8,468 bases of DNA, from the NCBI GenBank assembly GCA_946404705.1, contig CAMJES010000078.1, positions 1-8,468 on the forward strand, written 5' to 3'. Position numbers and translations under genes: made by a program. Source of the stretch: an uncultured Ruminococcus sp. (lineage in GTDB: Bacteria > Bacillota > Clostridia > Oscillospirales > Ruminococcaceae). The notes beneath the pieces were generated by a model. That model did no database searches, was not told the origin of the DNA, and saw nothing but the letters and a program-made list of their open reading frames with translations. This document shows, piece after piece, positions 1 to 6,361 of this stretch. Position 1 is the stretch's first letter; each line of letters begins with the position of its first letter.

Positions 1-17
1 CTTGTAACATTATCCAT
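1..17 (-). CDS. Start of a divergent gene, cut by the window edge
   Basis: Only the first five codons are inside the window (ATG at 17-15, reading M-D-N-V-T), so the product cannot be named. The start is supported by a ribosome binding site on the minus strand, AAAGGTG at 30-24, six bases before the ATG. It is also supported by a well-formed sigma-A promoter further upstream (TTGAAA at 92-87, TATAAT at 69-64). The predicted leader is about 40 nt and contains a run of six C followed by six A. The gene is transcribed away from the MATE pump. A small chance remains that this is a chance ATG, because so little coding sequence is visible. Confidence 0.5.
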
Positions 18-63
18 ATTTTTCACCTTTTTTGGGGGGTATAGCTTAAAATTTGCAGTCTTA

Positions 64-92
64 ATTATAATCTAAATGAAAACGTTTTTCAA
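64..92 (-). promoter_or_regulatory. Sigma-A promoter of the divergent minus-strand gene
   Basis: On the minus strand, TTGAAA (92-87) and a perfect TATAAT (69-64) are separated by 17 bp. Transcription would begin near position 57 and run left into the ATG at 17. The spacing and hexamers are near consensus. There is no experimental evidence. Confidence 0.6.
77..92. promoter_or_regulatory. Possible LacI-family operator inside the divergent promoter
   Basis: A perfect 10-bp palindrome AAAACGTTTT (79-88) with a central CG sits inside a wider, slightly offset arrangement of TGAAAA and TTTTTCA. It overlaps the end of the minus-strand -35 box and the promoter spacer, where a bound repressor would block RNA polymerase. 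LacI-family sites, including CcpA cre sites, characteristically have a central CG flanked by A-rich and T-rich arms. The match to the cre consensus is imperfect at the outer bases, so this is only a candidate. Confidence 0.35.
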
Positions 93-260
93 TCGTTATA
101 TTGCATAAAGATAGAGCTGCCCGAAAAGCAAAAATTCAGCTTTAAATCAAGATATTTCCATTGTTTTAACATAGTTTTTCGTCAAAGGCAAAACTTCACA
201 ATTTTTTATAATTTTAAAAAAATTACATTTGTGCGAAAAGCTGAAAACGCCGTGTATTTC

Positions 261-289
261 TTGACAAAATCGGGTTTTCGCCGTAAAAT
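261..289 (+). promoter_or_regulatory. Sigma-A promoter of the MATE gene
   Basis: TTGACA (261-266) and TAAAAT (284-289) are separated by exactly 17 bp. The predicted transcription start is near 296. The resulting leader runs straight into a strong intrinsic terminator before it reaches the pump gene. Apart from the divergent promoter and a very AT-rich stretch around 200-224, I see no gene or RNA in 18-260. Confidence 0.7.
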
Positions 290-306
290 AAAGATGATCG
301 AGTAGC

Positions 307-346
307 GAAAGCGTAAATCCGGATTGGGTTTGCGCTTTCTTTTTTT
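307..346 (+). terminator. Intrinsic terminator in the MATE leader (possible attenuator)
   Basis: A 14-bp uninterrupted stem (307-320 paired with 326-339, including two G-U pairs) has a 5-base loop (321-325) and is followed by seven T residues (340-346). The T-tract lies on the plus strand only, so the terminator acts on rightward transcripts. No plus-strand gene ends upstream in the window. The only visible transcript it could act on starts at the promoter 261-289, giving an RNA of roughly 50 nt. The position, between a promoter and the gene it drives, is that of a transcription attenuator. Confidence 0.75.
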
Positions 347-348
347 AT

Positions 349-355
349 GGAAGGA
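349..355 (+). promoter_or_regulatory. Ribosome binding site that sets the MATE start at 368
   Basis: GGAAGGA at 349-355 lies 12 bases before the ATG at 368. It overlaps the upstream in-frame ATG at 347, which therefore cannot use it. The spacing is slightly long. This is the only purine-rich site available, because the preceding bases are the T-tract of the leader terminator. Confidence 0.6.
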
Positions 356-367
356 AATGATGATAAA

Positions 368-1756
368 ATGGACAAAAACACCGCCGCAATGAACAGAATG
401 GGGACTGAACCGGTCAAAAAGGTCATGATATCAATGGGTATACCGATGATACTTTCGATGGTTCTTCAAGCCTGCTATAACATAGTTGACAGTATGTTTG
501 CCGCTCGTATAGCCGACACAGCCGAGGTCGCTCACATGGGAGAAAAGGCTGTAAACGCGCTTACGCTTGCTTTTCCCGTACAGATGCTTATAGTAGCATT
601 CGGAATAGGAACGGGAATTGGCGTGAACGCATTTTTGGCTAAGTGCCTCGGGCAGCGTGATGCCGAAAAAACCGCAAAAGCGGCAGGAAACGGCATCATG
701 CTCGGGATAATTATATACCTTTGTTTCCTTTTATTTGGGATATTCGGCGTAAAGGCTTACATAAAAAGTCAGACGAGCGACCCCGTTATAACCGAAATGG
801 GAATTTCATATCTTTCGATATGCTGCACCGCTTCATTCGGCATAGCGATGTTTTCGATATATGAAAAGCTGCTGCAGTCAACGGGAAAATCGCTTTATTC
901 CACCATTGCGCAGGTAATGGGTGCTGCGGTGAATATAATTCTCGACCCTATTATGATATTCGGATATTTAGGCTGTCCACAGTTCGGGATAAAGGGCGCT
1001 GCTTATGCCACGATCATCGGACAGATAGTTTCAATGCTCGCTGCAATGTTCTTCCATTACATAAAAAACACCGAGGTAAAGTCGGGATTTCGTTATCTGA
1101 AGCTTGAAGGCAGGATAGTCAAGGAGATATATGCTGTCGGATTTCCTGCAATAATAATGCAGGCGCTGATGTCGCTTATGACCTACGGAGTAAACATCAT
1201 CTTCGTTACGGTTTCCGAAGCGGCTGTTACGGCTTACGGCATTTTCTACAAAATTCAGCAGTTCATCTTTTTCGCGGCGTTCGGACTTCGTGACGCTATC
1301 ACGCCGATCGTAGCATTTAACCGCGGCATGGGCGACAAAACCAGAGTTAAGCAGGGAATTTTCTACGGTATATTCTACACGGAGGTCATAATGCTCGCCG
1401 GAATTATTGCCTTGGAAATATTTGCTGCTGCGCTTATCGGACTGTTTGATATGTCACCAGATACGGAAAAGCTGTGTATCCTTGCGACAAGGATAATTGC
1501 TTCGGGATTTCTTTTCGCAGGCGCAAACATAGCTATACAAGGCGTTTTTCAGGCGCTCGGCTGCGGAATGCACTCGCTTGTTATCTCGCTTTTAAGACTT
1601 TGCGTAGTTGTTCTTCCGCTGGCGTGGCTGTTTTCAAAGGCTTCAAACGCTGACCTGCTTATATGGTGGGCATTCCCTGCTGCAGAGCTTGCTGCGGCAA
1701 TTGCGGCTGTGCTGATGCTTATAAAGGTAAACAAACAGATAATTGAGAAAACATAA
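368..1756 (+). CDS. MATE family multidrug efflux transporter
   Basis: Predicted 462-residue multi-pass inner-membrane protein of the MATE superfamily (NorM/MepA/DinF-like). These proteins export cationic drugs or metabolites in exchange for Na+ or H+. The length fits the family (about 440-470) and the sequence has about 12 hydrophobic segments. MATE-like motifs include the N-terminal helix with Y-N-I-V-D, Q-S-T-G near 170-173, L-D-P at 192-194 followed by G-I-K-G-A-A-Y-A-T near 207-215, and an A-F-N-R-G segment in the second half. The start at 368 is preferred over the in-frame ATG at 347: GGAAGG (349-354) lies upstream of 368, whereas 347 follows a terminator T-tract with no ribosome binding site. 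The substrate cannot be read from the sequence. I see no terminator after the stop, so read-through into the deacetylase gene is possible. Confidence 0.93.
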   Translation: MDKNTAAMNRMGTEPVKKVMISMGIPMILSMVLQACYNIVDSMFAARIADTAEVAHMGEKAVNALTLAFPVQMLIVAFGIGTGIGVNAFLAKCLGQRDAEKTAKAAGNGIMLGIIIYLCFLLFGIFGVKAYIKSQTSDPVITEMGISYLSICCTASFGIAMFSIYEKLLQSTGKSLYSTIAQVMGAAVNIILDPIMIFGYLGCPQFGIKGAAYATIIGQIVSMLAAMFFHYIKNTEVKSGFRYLKLEGRIVKEIYAVGFPAIIMQALMSLMTYGVNIIFVTVSEAAVTAYGIFYKIQQFIFFAAFGLRDAITPIVAFNRGMGDKTRVKQGIFYGIFYTEVIMLAGIIALEIFAAALIGLFDMSPDTEKLCILATRIIASGFLFAGANIAIQGVFQALGCGMHSLVISLLRLCVVVLPLAWLFSKASNADLLIWWAFPAAELAAAIAAVLMLIKVNKQIIEKT

Positions 1757-1793
1757 CAGCATTTCGCAAAGCGGCGGAGATTTTTCAATTCCC

Positions 1794-1823
1794 TTGACAA
1801 AAGCATGGAATACTTGCTAAAAT
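1794..1823 (+). promoter_or_regulatory. Sigma-A promoter (extended -10) of the deacetylase gene
   Basis: TTGACA (1794-1799) and TAAAAT (1818-1823) are 18 bp apart, with TGC (1815-1817) immediately before the -10 as an extended -10 element. The predicted start is about 1830, giving a leader of roughly 33 nt that carries an AAGGGA ribosome binding site (1848-1853) before the ATG at 1863. Confidence 0.7.
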
Positions 1824-1862
1824 GATAGTCAACAGTAACATACAAAAAAGGGATGAACAAAA

Positions 1863-2651
1863 ATGAAGAAAAAAATCATACCGCTTATTATTTCCACATT
1901 TTTTGCAATGACTGCCTGCAGTTCGACCGAAGCTGCCGTTGAAAGCACATCGGAAACATCGCAGACGCAGACGGAAGCTGAAAGCGTTGTTGCCGTAACT
2001 GCGCTTTCTTATGAAATTGATCCGGAAAAGCCGCTTGTAGCGCTCACATTCGATGACGGCCCGAACAACACAACTACTGTTCAGGTGCTTGATATTCTCG
2101 AAAAATACCAAGTTCCTGCATCGTTTTTCTTGGTCGGAAACAATATAAACGCTGCTTCGGAAGATGTCGTAAAACGCGCGTACGATATGGGCTGCGAGAT
2201 AGACAATCACTCAAAGACACATTCCTATATGAATCAAATGACTGCAGAAGAAATTGCCGAGGAAGTAAGCTATGTTTCCGACAAGGTAAAGGAAATAACG
2301 GGCGAACCGACAAAGTTCTTCCGTCCGCCGTATATTGCTGTAAGCAATGAAATGTACGAAGCGATAGATATGCCCTTTATCTGCGGCGCAGGCTGCAACG
2401 ACTGGGATTCGAAGGTGACTGTTCAGCAGCGTATCGACAACACGTTAAAGCAGGTTAAGGACGGAACGATAATCCTTCTTCACGATGCTGCGGGAAATTC
2501 GCAGACCGTTGAAGCGCTTGACACGATAATCCCTTCACTTTTGGACGAAGGATACCAGTTTGTCACCGTTTCCGAGATGTTTGAAACAAAGGGTATAGAG
2601 ATAAGCGCGAATGACGCGAATTTATACACCGTTGTTCAGAAATTATCATAA
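1863..2651 (+). CDS. Polysaccharide deacetylase (CE4/NodB domain) lipoprotein
   Basis: A 262-residue exported lipoprotein. It has a KKK n-region, a hydrophobic stretch and a lipobox-like M-T-A-C with Cys19, then a Ser/Thr/Glu-rich linker to about residue 50. The rest is a NodB-type metal-dependent deacetylase domain. Motif 1 is T-F-D-D-G-P at 62-67 (catalytic base D64, metal ligand D65). Motif 2 is H-S-K-T-H at 116-120 (metal ligands H116 and H120). Motif 3 is R-P-P-Y at 154-157, motif 4 is D-W at 180-181, and motif 5 is L-L-H-D at 205-208 (H207). Family members remove N-acetyl groups from peptidoglycan, chitin oligomers or acetylated xylan. An anchored Gram-positive lipoprotein favours a cell-wall substrate such as GlcNAc or MurNAc (lysozyme resistance), but this is inference. 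R-P-P-Y lacks the usual following Gly. The gene has its own promoter and terminator. Confidence 0.92.
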   Translation: MKKKIIPLIISTFFAMTACSSTEAAVESTSETSQTQTEAESVVAVTALSYEIDPEKPLVALTFDDGPNNTTTVQVLDILEKYQVPASFFLVGNNINAASEDVVKRAYDMGCEIDNHSKTHSYMNQMTAEEIAEEVSYVSDKVKEITGEPTKFFRPPYIAVSNEMYEAIDMPFICGAGCNDWDSKVTVQQRIDNTLKQVKDGTIILLHDAAGNSQTVEALDTIIPSLLDEGYQFVTVSEMFETKGIEISANDANLYTVVQKLS

Positions 2652-2663
2652 GCTATTACATTT

Positions 2664-2689
2664 GCCTCAGACGCTCTCTGCGGCTTTTT
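2664..2689 (+). terminator. Intrinsic terminator of the deacetylase gene
   Basis: An 8-position stem (2664-2671 with 2677-2684) with one T-C mismatch, a 5-base loop and a following run of five T (2685-2689), then more T-rich sequence. It begins 12 bases after the deacetylase stop codon. Confidence 0.7.
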
Positions 2690-2721
2690 CTTTATATATT
2701 TGTAATAATATGTCTAAGCAA

Positions 2722-2750
2722 TTGACAAAAACAAGAAAAAGTGATATAAT
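2722..2750 (+). promoter_or_regulatory. Perfect consensus sigma-A promoter of the alarmone synthetase gene
   Basis: TTGACA (2722-2727) and TATAAT (2745-2750) have a 17-bp spacer, and TGA precedes the -10 as an extended element. Every consensus position is matched. The transcription start is predicted near 2757, giving a leader of about 50 nt. In that leader TCCTTT (2774-2779) can pair with AAAGGA (2789-2794), which includes most of the ribosome binding site AAAGGAG (2789-2795). Confidence 0.8.
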
Positions 2751-2805
2751 TACATATAAATATGCACAATACGTCCTTTCACAAATCTAAAGGAGTAAAA
2801 TATAC

Positions 2806-3486
2806 ATGGAACTTAGCAATAACTTTAATAAACTCGGCGACCTTATCAACGAAGATACTGCTCCTTTTCTGCAGGAGATAGCCGAGCCTTATTTCAAGCT
2901 TATGAACCAGTACCGCTGCGCGATGCTGGAGATAAAAACAAAGCTGGAAGTCCTTAACATCGACCTTTCCATTGACGGCGAGCGCAATCCCTTCGAGTCG
3001 ATACAATGCCGCATAAAGCGCCCCGAGAGCATTGTTGAAAAGCTTCACCGCAGCGGTCACGAAGTTACTATCGAAAACATTGAAAAATACATCCGTGACG
3101 TTGCAGGCATCCGCGTTATATGCTCGTTCCCCGATGATATCTATATGCTCGCGGACAAGCTCGGTGGGCAGGACGATGTTATCGTTGTTGACCGCAAGGA
3201 TTACATAGCAAACCCGAAGGAAAGCGGCTACCGCAGCCTTCATCTTATACTTGACATACCGATCTTTCTTTTCAACGAAACCAAGCATATGCTCGTTGAG
3301 GTACAGTTCCGCACTATTGCGATGGACTTCTGGGCAAGCCTTGAACACAAGGTAAAATACAAGAAAAACCTCGGCGTCAACGCTGACGAGATATCGCGCG
3401 AGCTGCGTGAATGCGCTGAGGATATCAGCCGTCTTGACGCTCGTATGCAGAGCATAAAGAACAAAGCGTTTGTTACCGAATTGTAA
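2806..3486 (+). CDS. relQ: Small alarmone synthetase (RelQ/YjbM-type GTP pyrophosphokinase)
   Basis: A 226-residue cytoplasmic enzyme made of a single RelA/SpoT synthetase domain with short flanking helices. It has no HD hydrolase, TGS or ACT domain. It transfers pyrophosphate from ATP to GTP or GDP to make (p)ppGpp. Visible motifs are R-I-K-R-P-E-S-I at 69-76 (ATP-binding basic segment), D-V-A-G-I-R at 98-103 with the metal-binding Asp98, K-D-Y-I-A-N-P-K-E-S-G-Y-R-S-L-H at 131-146 (GTP-binding loop), E-V-Q-F-R-T at 165-170 with the catalytic Glu165, and H-K-V-K-Y-K at 181-186. Length and motif order match Bacillus subtilis YjbM (SAS1, about 211 residues), so a tetramer with allosteric control is likely. 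Such enzymes are usually controlled at transcription and by allostery. The start is fixed by AAAGGAG 10 bases upstream. The symbol is by family resemblance; RelP-type cannot be fully excluded. Confidence 0.93.
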   Translation: MELSNNFNKLGDLINEDTAPFLQEIAEPYFKLMNQYRCAMLEIKTKLEVLNIDLSIDGERNPFESIQCRIKRPESIVEKLHRSGHEVTIENIEKYIRDVAGIRVICSFPDDIYMLADKLGGQDDVIVVDRKDYIANPKESGYRSLHLILDIPIFLFNETKHMLVEVQFRTIAMDFWASLEHKVKYKKNLGVNADEISRELRECAEDISRLDARMQSIKNKAFVTEL

Positions 3487-3503
3487 ACTTTAGCGAAAAA
3501 TAA

Positions 3504-3532
3504 TTGTCTTAACTCTCCGTAAATACTATAAT
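3504..3532 (+). promoter_or_regulatory. Sigma-A promoter of the binding-protein/HD-GYP operon
   Basis: TTGTCT (3504-3509) and TATAAT (3527-3532) have a 17-bp spacer. A second overlapping TATAAT lies at 3532-3537. Transcription would begin near 3540, leaving a short leader before the lipoprotein gene. I see no terminator between the alarmone synthetase stop (3486) and this promoter, so some read-through is possible. Confidence 0.6.
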
Positions 3533-3577
3533 ATAATCAGTATATTATGGATATGTTCAGATCATATGGGATTGGTG

Positions 3578-4822
3578 ATGAATTTGAAGAAACTGTCAAA
3601 GGTCATAGCTGCAGCAACTGCGATGGCGCTTATACCGCTTTCTTTCTGCGGCTGCACAAAGAAGCTTCCGGATATTAAGCTTTCTGTTTGGACACCGATC
3701 GAAAACCGTGAAGTATTTGAAGCGGTTGCTCAGAAATTCTCGGAAAAATACGCTGATGAAGCAAATTTCATTATTACTATAAGCGAAGAAAAAGAGGTAT
3801 CCTGCAAGGAAACTGTTATGTCTTCGCCCGAAAATGCGGCGGATCTGTTCATTTTTGCCGATGACCAGTTAGACGATCTGCTCGGCTGCGGCGCTCTTTA
3901 TGATGTTTCCGCCGACGCTGACTATATCAACGGCTACTGCGGCGGTGCCGAATCGGGAGCTGCTCTTTCCGCTGCGCGAAACGGTACATATTACGCTTAT
4001 CCGTTCACCGCAGGAAACGGTTATTTCCTATATTACAACAGCTTCTATTTCTCCGACCGCGATGTTGCCGATCTGGACTCGATACTTGATATATGCGAGA
4101 AAAACGGCAAGCATTTTGCTATGGATTTCGGAAGCGGTTGGTATATTTATTCATTCTTCAAAGGCGCAGGACTTAATGTCGGACTTAATCCCGACGGAGT
4201 AACCAACTACTGCGACTGGAATTCGACGGACGCACCCGTTAAAGGCATTGACGTTGCCGAGGCAATGCTGAAAATAGCTTGTCATCCGGGATTTTCAAGT
4301 CTTGACAGCGATAATTTTGTTGAGGCAGCAAAAAGCGGTGACGCTATTGCCGGAGTGAGCGGTGCATGGAACGCCGAAAAGATCGCCGATGCTTACGGCG
4401 ACGGATACGCTGCGGTCAAGCTTCCGACTTACACAGCCGCAGGTCAAAAGCTTCAGATGGCAAGCTTTGCAGGCTACAAGCTTATAGGTATAAGCGCTTA
4501 TTCCGAGAACGTGGAGTGGGCAATGAAGCTTGCGAACGAGCTTACAAATGAAGAAAATCAGCTTGAACTTTTCAGAGTAAGGGGCGAATGTCCGGCAAAC
4601 GTTAAAGCAGCCGAATCCGATATCGTTATGTCTTCTCCTGCTGTAAAGGCGTTCAGCGAGCAGTCAAAATATGCTTACACTCAGCTTGTTGCCGACCAGT
4701 ATTGGAATCCGACATACATATTCGGAACGACAATTGCAGGTCAAAATGCTGATAACAGAGATCTGCAGGAGCTTCTTGACACTATGACCGAGCAGATCAC
4801 AGCGGCTCCTAAAACAGAATAA
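3578..4822 (+). CDS. Orphan ABC-type sugar-binding lipoprotein (family 1 solute-binding protein)
   Basis: A 414-residue lipoprotein with a K-K-L-S-K n-region, a hydrophobic core and lipobox F-C-G-C (lipidated Cys26). The mature part resembles MalE-like carbohydrate-binding proteins (SBP family 1): an early V-W-T-P strand, A-D-L-F near 88-91, Y-P-F-T-A-G-N-G-Y near 141-149, S-G-A-W-N near 261-265, and a C-terminal G-E-C-P-A-N segment near 336-341. It should bind a ligand, probably an oligosaccharide, outside the membrane. No permease or ATPase gene is adjacent. The next gene, 35 bases on, is a membrane HD-GYP enzyme, so a sensory role is plausible. The start is uncertain: an in-frame ATG at 3566 lacks a ribosome binding site, the ATG at 3578 follows GGGA (3568-3571), and a TTG at 3584 follows GGTGA (3574-3578). 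All three keep the signal peptide. Confidence 0.88.
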   Translation: MNLKKLSKVIAAATAMALIPLSFCGCTKKLPDIKLSVWTPIENREVFEAVAQKFSEKYADEANFIITISEEKEVSCKETVMSSPENAADLFIFADDQLDDLLGCGALYDVSADADYINGYCGGAESGAALSAARNGTYYAYPFTAGNGYFLYYNSFYFSDRDVADLDSILDICEKNGKHFAMDFGSGWYIYSFFKGAGLNVGLNPDGVTNYCDWNSTDAPVKGIDVAEAMLKIACHPGFSSLDSDNFVEAAKSGDAIAGVSGAWNAEKIADAYGDGYAAVKLPTYTAAGQKLQMASFAGYKLIGISAYSENVEWAMKLANELTNEENQLELFRVRGECPANVKAAESDIVMSSPAVKAFSEQSKYAYTQLVADQYWNPTYIFGTTIAGQNADNRDLQELLDTMTEQITAAPKTE

Positions 4823-4843
4823 AACAGACAAATTATTTCAGGC

Positions 4844-4851
4844 AGGAGGTG
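4844..4851 (+). promoter_or_regulatory. Ribosome binding site that sets the HD-GYP start at 4858
   Basis: AGGAGGTG (4844-4851) is an almost full-length anti-Shine-Dalgarno match, six bases before the ATG at 4858. An in-frame GTG at 4849 lies inside this site and therefore cannot be the start, although an ORF can be drawn from it. Confidence 0.85.
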
Positions 4852-4857
4852 GGTATT

Positions 4858-6228
4858 ATGTTTTTTCACAGCAAGAGAACTGCATTCAAGATCTTTATCC
4901 TTGTGCTGATAACCGGTATCATCGGTATTTCCGGTGTTGGCATCATGCAACACCGTATCTCAAAAATGACCTCAAGCTATGAGGAAATGCGCTATGACTA
5001 TGTTGACAACTGCTTAAAGATAGATATGGTGAACAGCCGTCTGCTTTCCTACCGCTGCACCCTGCTTGAAATGATAACTTCAAGCGATGACAGCTCTGCC
5101 CACCTGATAAAAGCCCGTGAACTGGAAACGCAGAAAAAAGAAGTCCAAAGCCTTATGTCCGAGCTTTCCGAAAAAATGGACAGCGGCGTTCGCGAACAAC
5201 TTTATCACAAGCTTTACTCCAATGTTCATTCTTATTTTAACACAGCTGAGGTCGCTCACCAGATTTTTGACGAAGGCAACATCAATACCGCTTTGTACTA
5301 TATCAACACCGATCTTAAGACTAACGTTCTCTCGATCGATCAGAGTATGCAGGATATGAAAACTCTCACCGAAAACGAAATGGACGCCGCTCACGAAGAA
5401 ATGCTGAAACTCGTTGAACAGTCCAATAAGGTAAGAAATATCTGTATTCTGATAATCTCAATTGCAGTTATAATCTGCATTTACAGCTGCGTTACGCTTG
5501 CTTCCCAGCTTGAAAAATACAAGGACAAGCTTGAAAAAGAACTTGAAGCCAAAAACCACGAGCTTATCGAACACAACGAGCGCATCATAAAAATCCAAGA
5601 TAACACCATAAGCGGACTTGCAAACCTTATCGAAAGCCGTGACGGCGAAACCGGCGGTCATATTATCCGCACAAGCAAATACGTTGAAATGCTTGCTCGC
5701 GAAGCAAGGGCGGAGGGCTATTTCACGGATACTCTCACCAATGAATACATAGAGCTTCTTGTCCGCGCCGCTCCGATGCACGATATCGGCAAGATAAGCA
5801 TTTCCGACCTTATCCTTAAAAAGCAGGGCAAGCTGACCGTTGAAGAATTCGACATAATGAAAGACCATGCTGCCGAGGGCGGAAAGATCATACGCAATGT
5901 CATGAGCGATATCGAAAACAAGGATTATATTGATATGGCTGCGCAGGTCGCCGAGGGGCATCACGAAAAGTGGAACGGCGGCGGTTATCCCAAGGGAATA
6001 TCGGGCGAAGAGATACCTCTTTGCGCAAGGATAATGGCTCTTGCCGATGTTTTTGACGCACTCGTTTCGAAGCGCTGCTACAAGGAAGCTTTTTCGTTCG
6101 ACAAGGCTTTCAAAATAATCGCCGAATCGTCGGGAACGCATTTTGACCCGACGCTTGCGGAGATTTTCCTAAAAATTCGTCCCGAGATCGAAGCTGCTGC
6201 GACCCAACTTGCCGATGAAGTAAAATAG
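4858..6228 (+). CDS. Membrane-anchored HD-GYP domain cyclic-di-GMP phosphodiesterase
   Basis: Predicted 456 residues. Membrane segment 1 is about 10-29. An extracytoplasmic, charged, all-helical region spans about 31-190 and resembles the four-helix-bundle sensors of chemoreceptors. Membrane segment 2 is about 193-216. A short coiled coil (about 217-250) leads into a C-terminal HD-GYP domain. The metal-binding set is intact: E264 and H268 (E-T-G-G-H), H308-D309 (M-H-D-I-G-K), H337, H368-H369 (H-H-E) and D397. The G-Y-P signature is at 376-378 and G-T-H-F-D-P at 426-431. HD-GYP enzymes hydrolyse c-di-GMP to pGpG or GMP, and related cyclic dinucleotides in some cases, so an active enzyme is expected. 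The gene is 35 bases after the binding-protein gene with no terminator between, so the two are probably co-transcribed. No HAMP or receiver domain is visible. The direct TM2-coiled-coil-HD-GYP link suggests that the outside domain controls the enzyme. Confidence 0.93.
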   Translation: MFFHSKRTAFKIFILVLITGIIGISGVGIMQHRISKMTSSYEEMRYDYVDNCLKIDMVNSRLLSYRCTLLEMITSSDDSSAHLIKARELETQKKEVQSLMSELSEKMDSGVREQLYHKLYSNVHSYFNTAEVAHQIFDEGNINTALYYINTDLKTNVLSIDQSMQDMKTLTENEMDAAHEEMLKLVEQSNKVRNICILIISIAVIICIYSCVTLASQLEKYKDKLEKELEAKNHELIEHNERIIKIQDNTISGLANLIESRDGETGGHIIRTSKYVEMLAREARAEGYFTDTLTNEYIELLVRAAPMHDIGKISISDLILKKQGKLTVEEFDIMKDHAAEGGKIIRNVMSDIENKDYIDMAAQVAEGHHEKWNGGGYPKGISGEEIPLCARIMALADVFDALVSKRCYKEAFSFDKAFKIIAESSGTHFDPTLAEIFLKIRPEIEAAATQLADEVK

Positions 6229-6256
6229 CCGTCCACAAATGGGCGGCTTTTCTTTT
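6228..6256 (+). terminator. Intrinsic terminator overlapping the HD-GYP stop codon
   Basis: A 7-bp stem (6228-6234 with 6241-6247, one G-T pair) with a 6-base loop, then TTTTCTTTT (6248-6256). The first stem base is the last base of the TAG stop codon. It closes the binding-protein/HD-GYP operon. Confidence 0.8.
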
Positions 6257-6261
6257 CCTTT

Positions 6262-6283
6262 CCTCAACAAAACCTCAACAAAT
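6262..6283 (+). repeat. Tandem 11-bp direct repeat upstream of the PF06541 gene (possible regulator box)
   Basis: CCTCAACAAA occurs twice with an 11-bp period (6262-6271 and 6273-6282). A related TGAACAAAA at 6308-6316 lies exactly 44 bp (four periods) from TCAACAAAA at 6264-6272. Direct repeats on one face of the helix with an 11-bp period are typical of OmpR/PhoB-family response-regulator sites. The promoter downstream has no good -35, which fits activator dependence. The regulator is not known; the OmpR-family protein encoded at 7205 is the nearest candidate. Confidence 0.4.
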
Positions 6284-6341
6284 CTCCGTCTTTATCCCAT
6301 ACGAAATTGAACAAAATGAGATATTGCGAGGTTAAAATGGT

Positions 6342-6347
6342 TATAAT
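6342..6347 (+). promoter_or_regulatory. Candidate -10 element of the PF06541 gene, no clear -35
   Basis: TATAAT at 6342-6347 is a perfect -10, but the bases 16-18 bp upstream bear no resemblance to TTGACA. The only alternative, TTGAAC (6307-6312) with TAAAAT (6333-6338), needs an unfavourable 20-bp spacer. The predicted start is near 6354, placing the degenerate repeat at 6308-6316 around -42. Confidence 0.4.
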
Positions 6348-6361
6348 ATAAAAGGAAAGGA

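Noticed and set aside
29..40. Six-T/six-G homopolymer pair (C6A6 on the minus strand) in the divergent gene's leader as a phase-variation tract
   Set aside because: The tracts are short and there is no evidence of length variation. Their place just upstream of the ribosome binding site is only suggestive.
200..224. AT-only inverted repeat (200-207 with 217-224)
   Set aside because: In such AT-rich DNA this arises easily by chance. There is no T-tract or gene end that would make it a terminator. It could serve as an upstream AT-rich element for the promoter at 261, but that cannot be shown.
516..535. 20-base near-identity (one mismatch) between the MATE gene (516-535) and the HD-GYP gene (5240-5259)
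   Set aside because: Both segments encode T-A-E-V-A-H in the same reading phase using common codons. No longer similarity, flanking repeat or structural reason is visible, so chance plus codon bias is the better explanation.
2779..3348. 189-residue open frame on the minus strand opposite the alarmone synthetase gene
   Set aside because: The plus-strand frame encodes a complete, motif-perfect synthetase. The antisense frame has no recognisable domain and is a by-product of codon bias.
5458..6141. 227-residue open frame on the minus strand opposite the HD-GYP gene
   Set aside because: It mirrors the HD-GYP domain, has no recognisable motifs, and the plus-strand protein has all expected catalytic residues.
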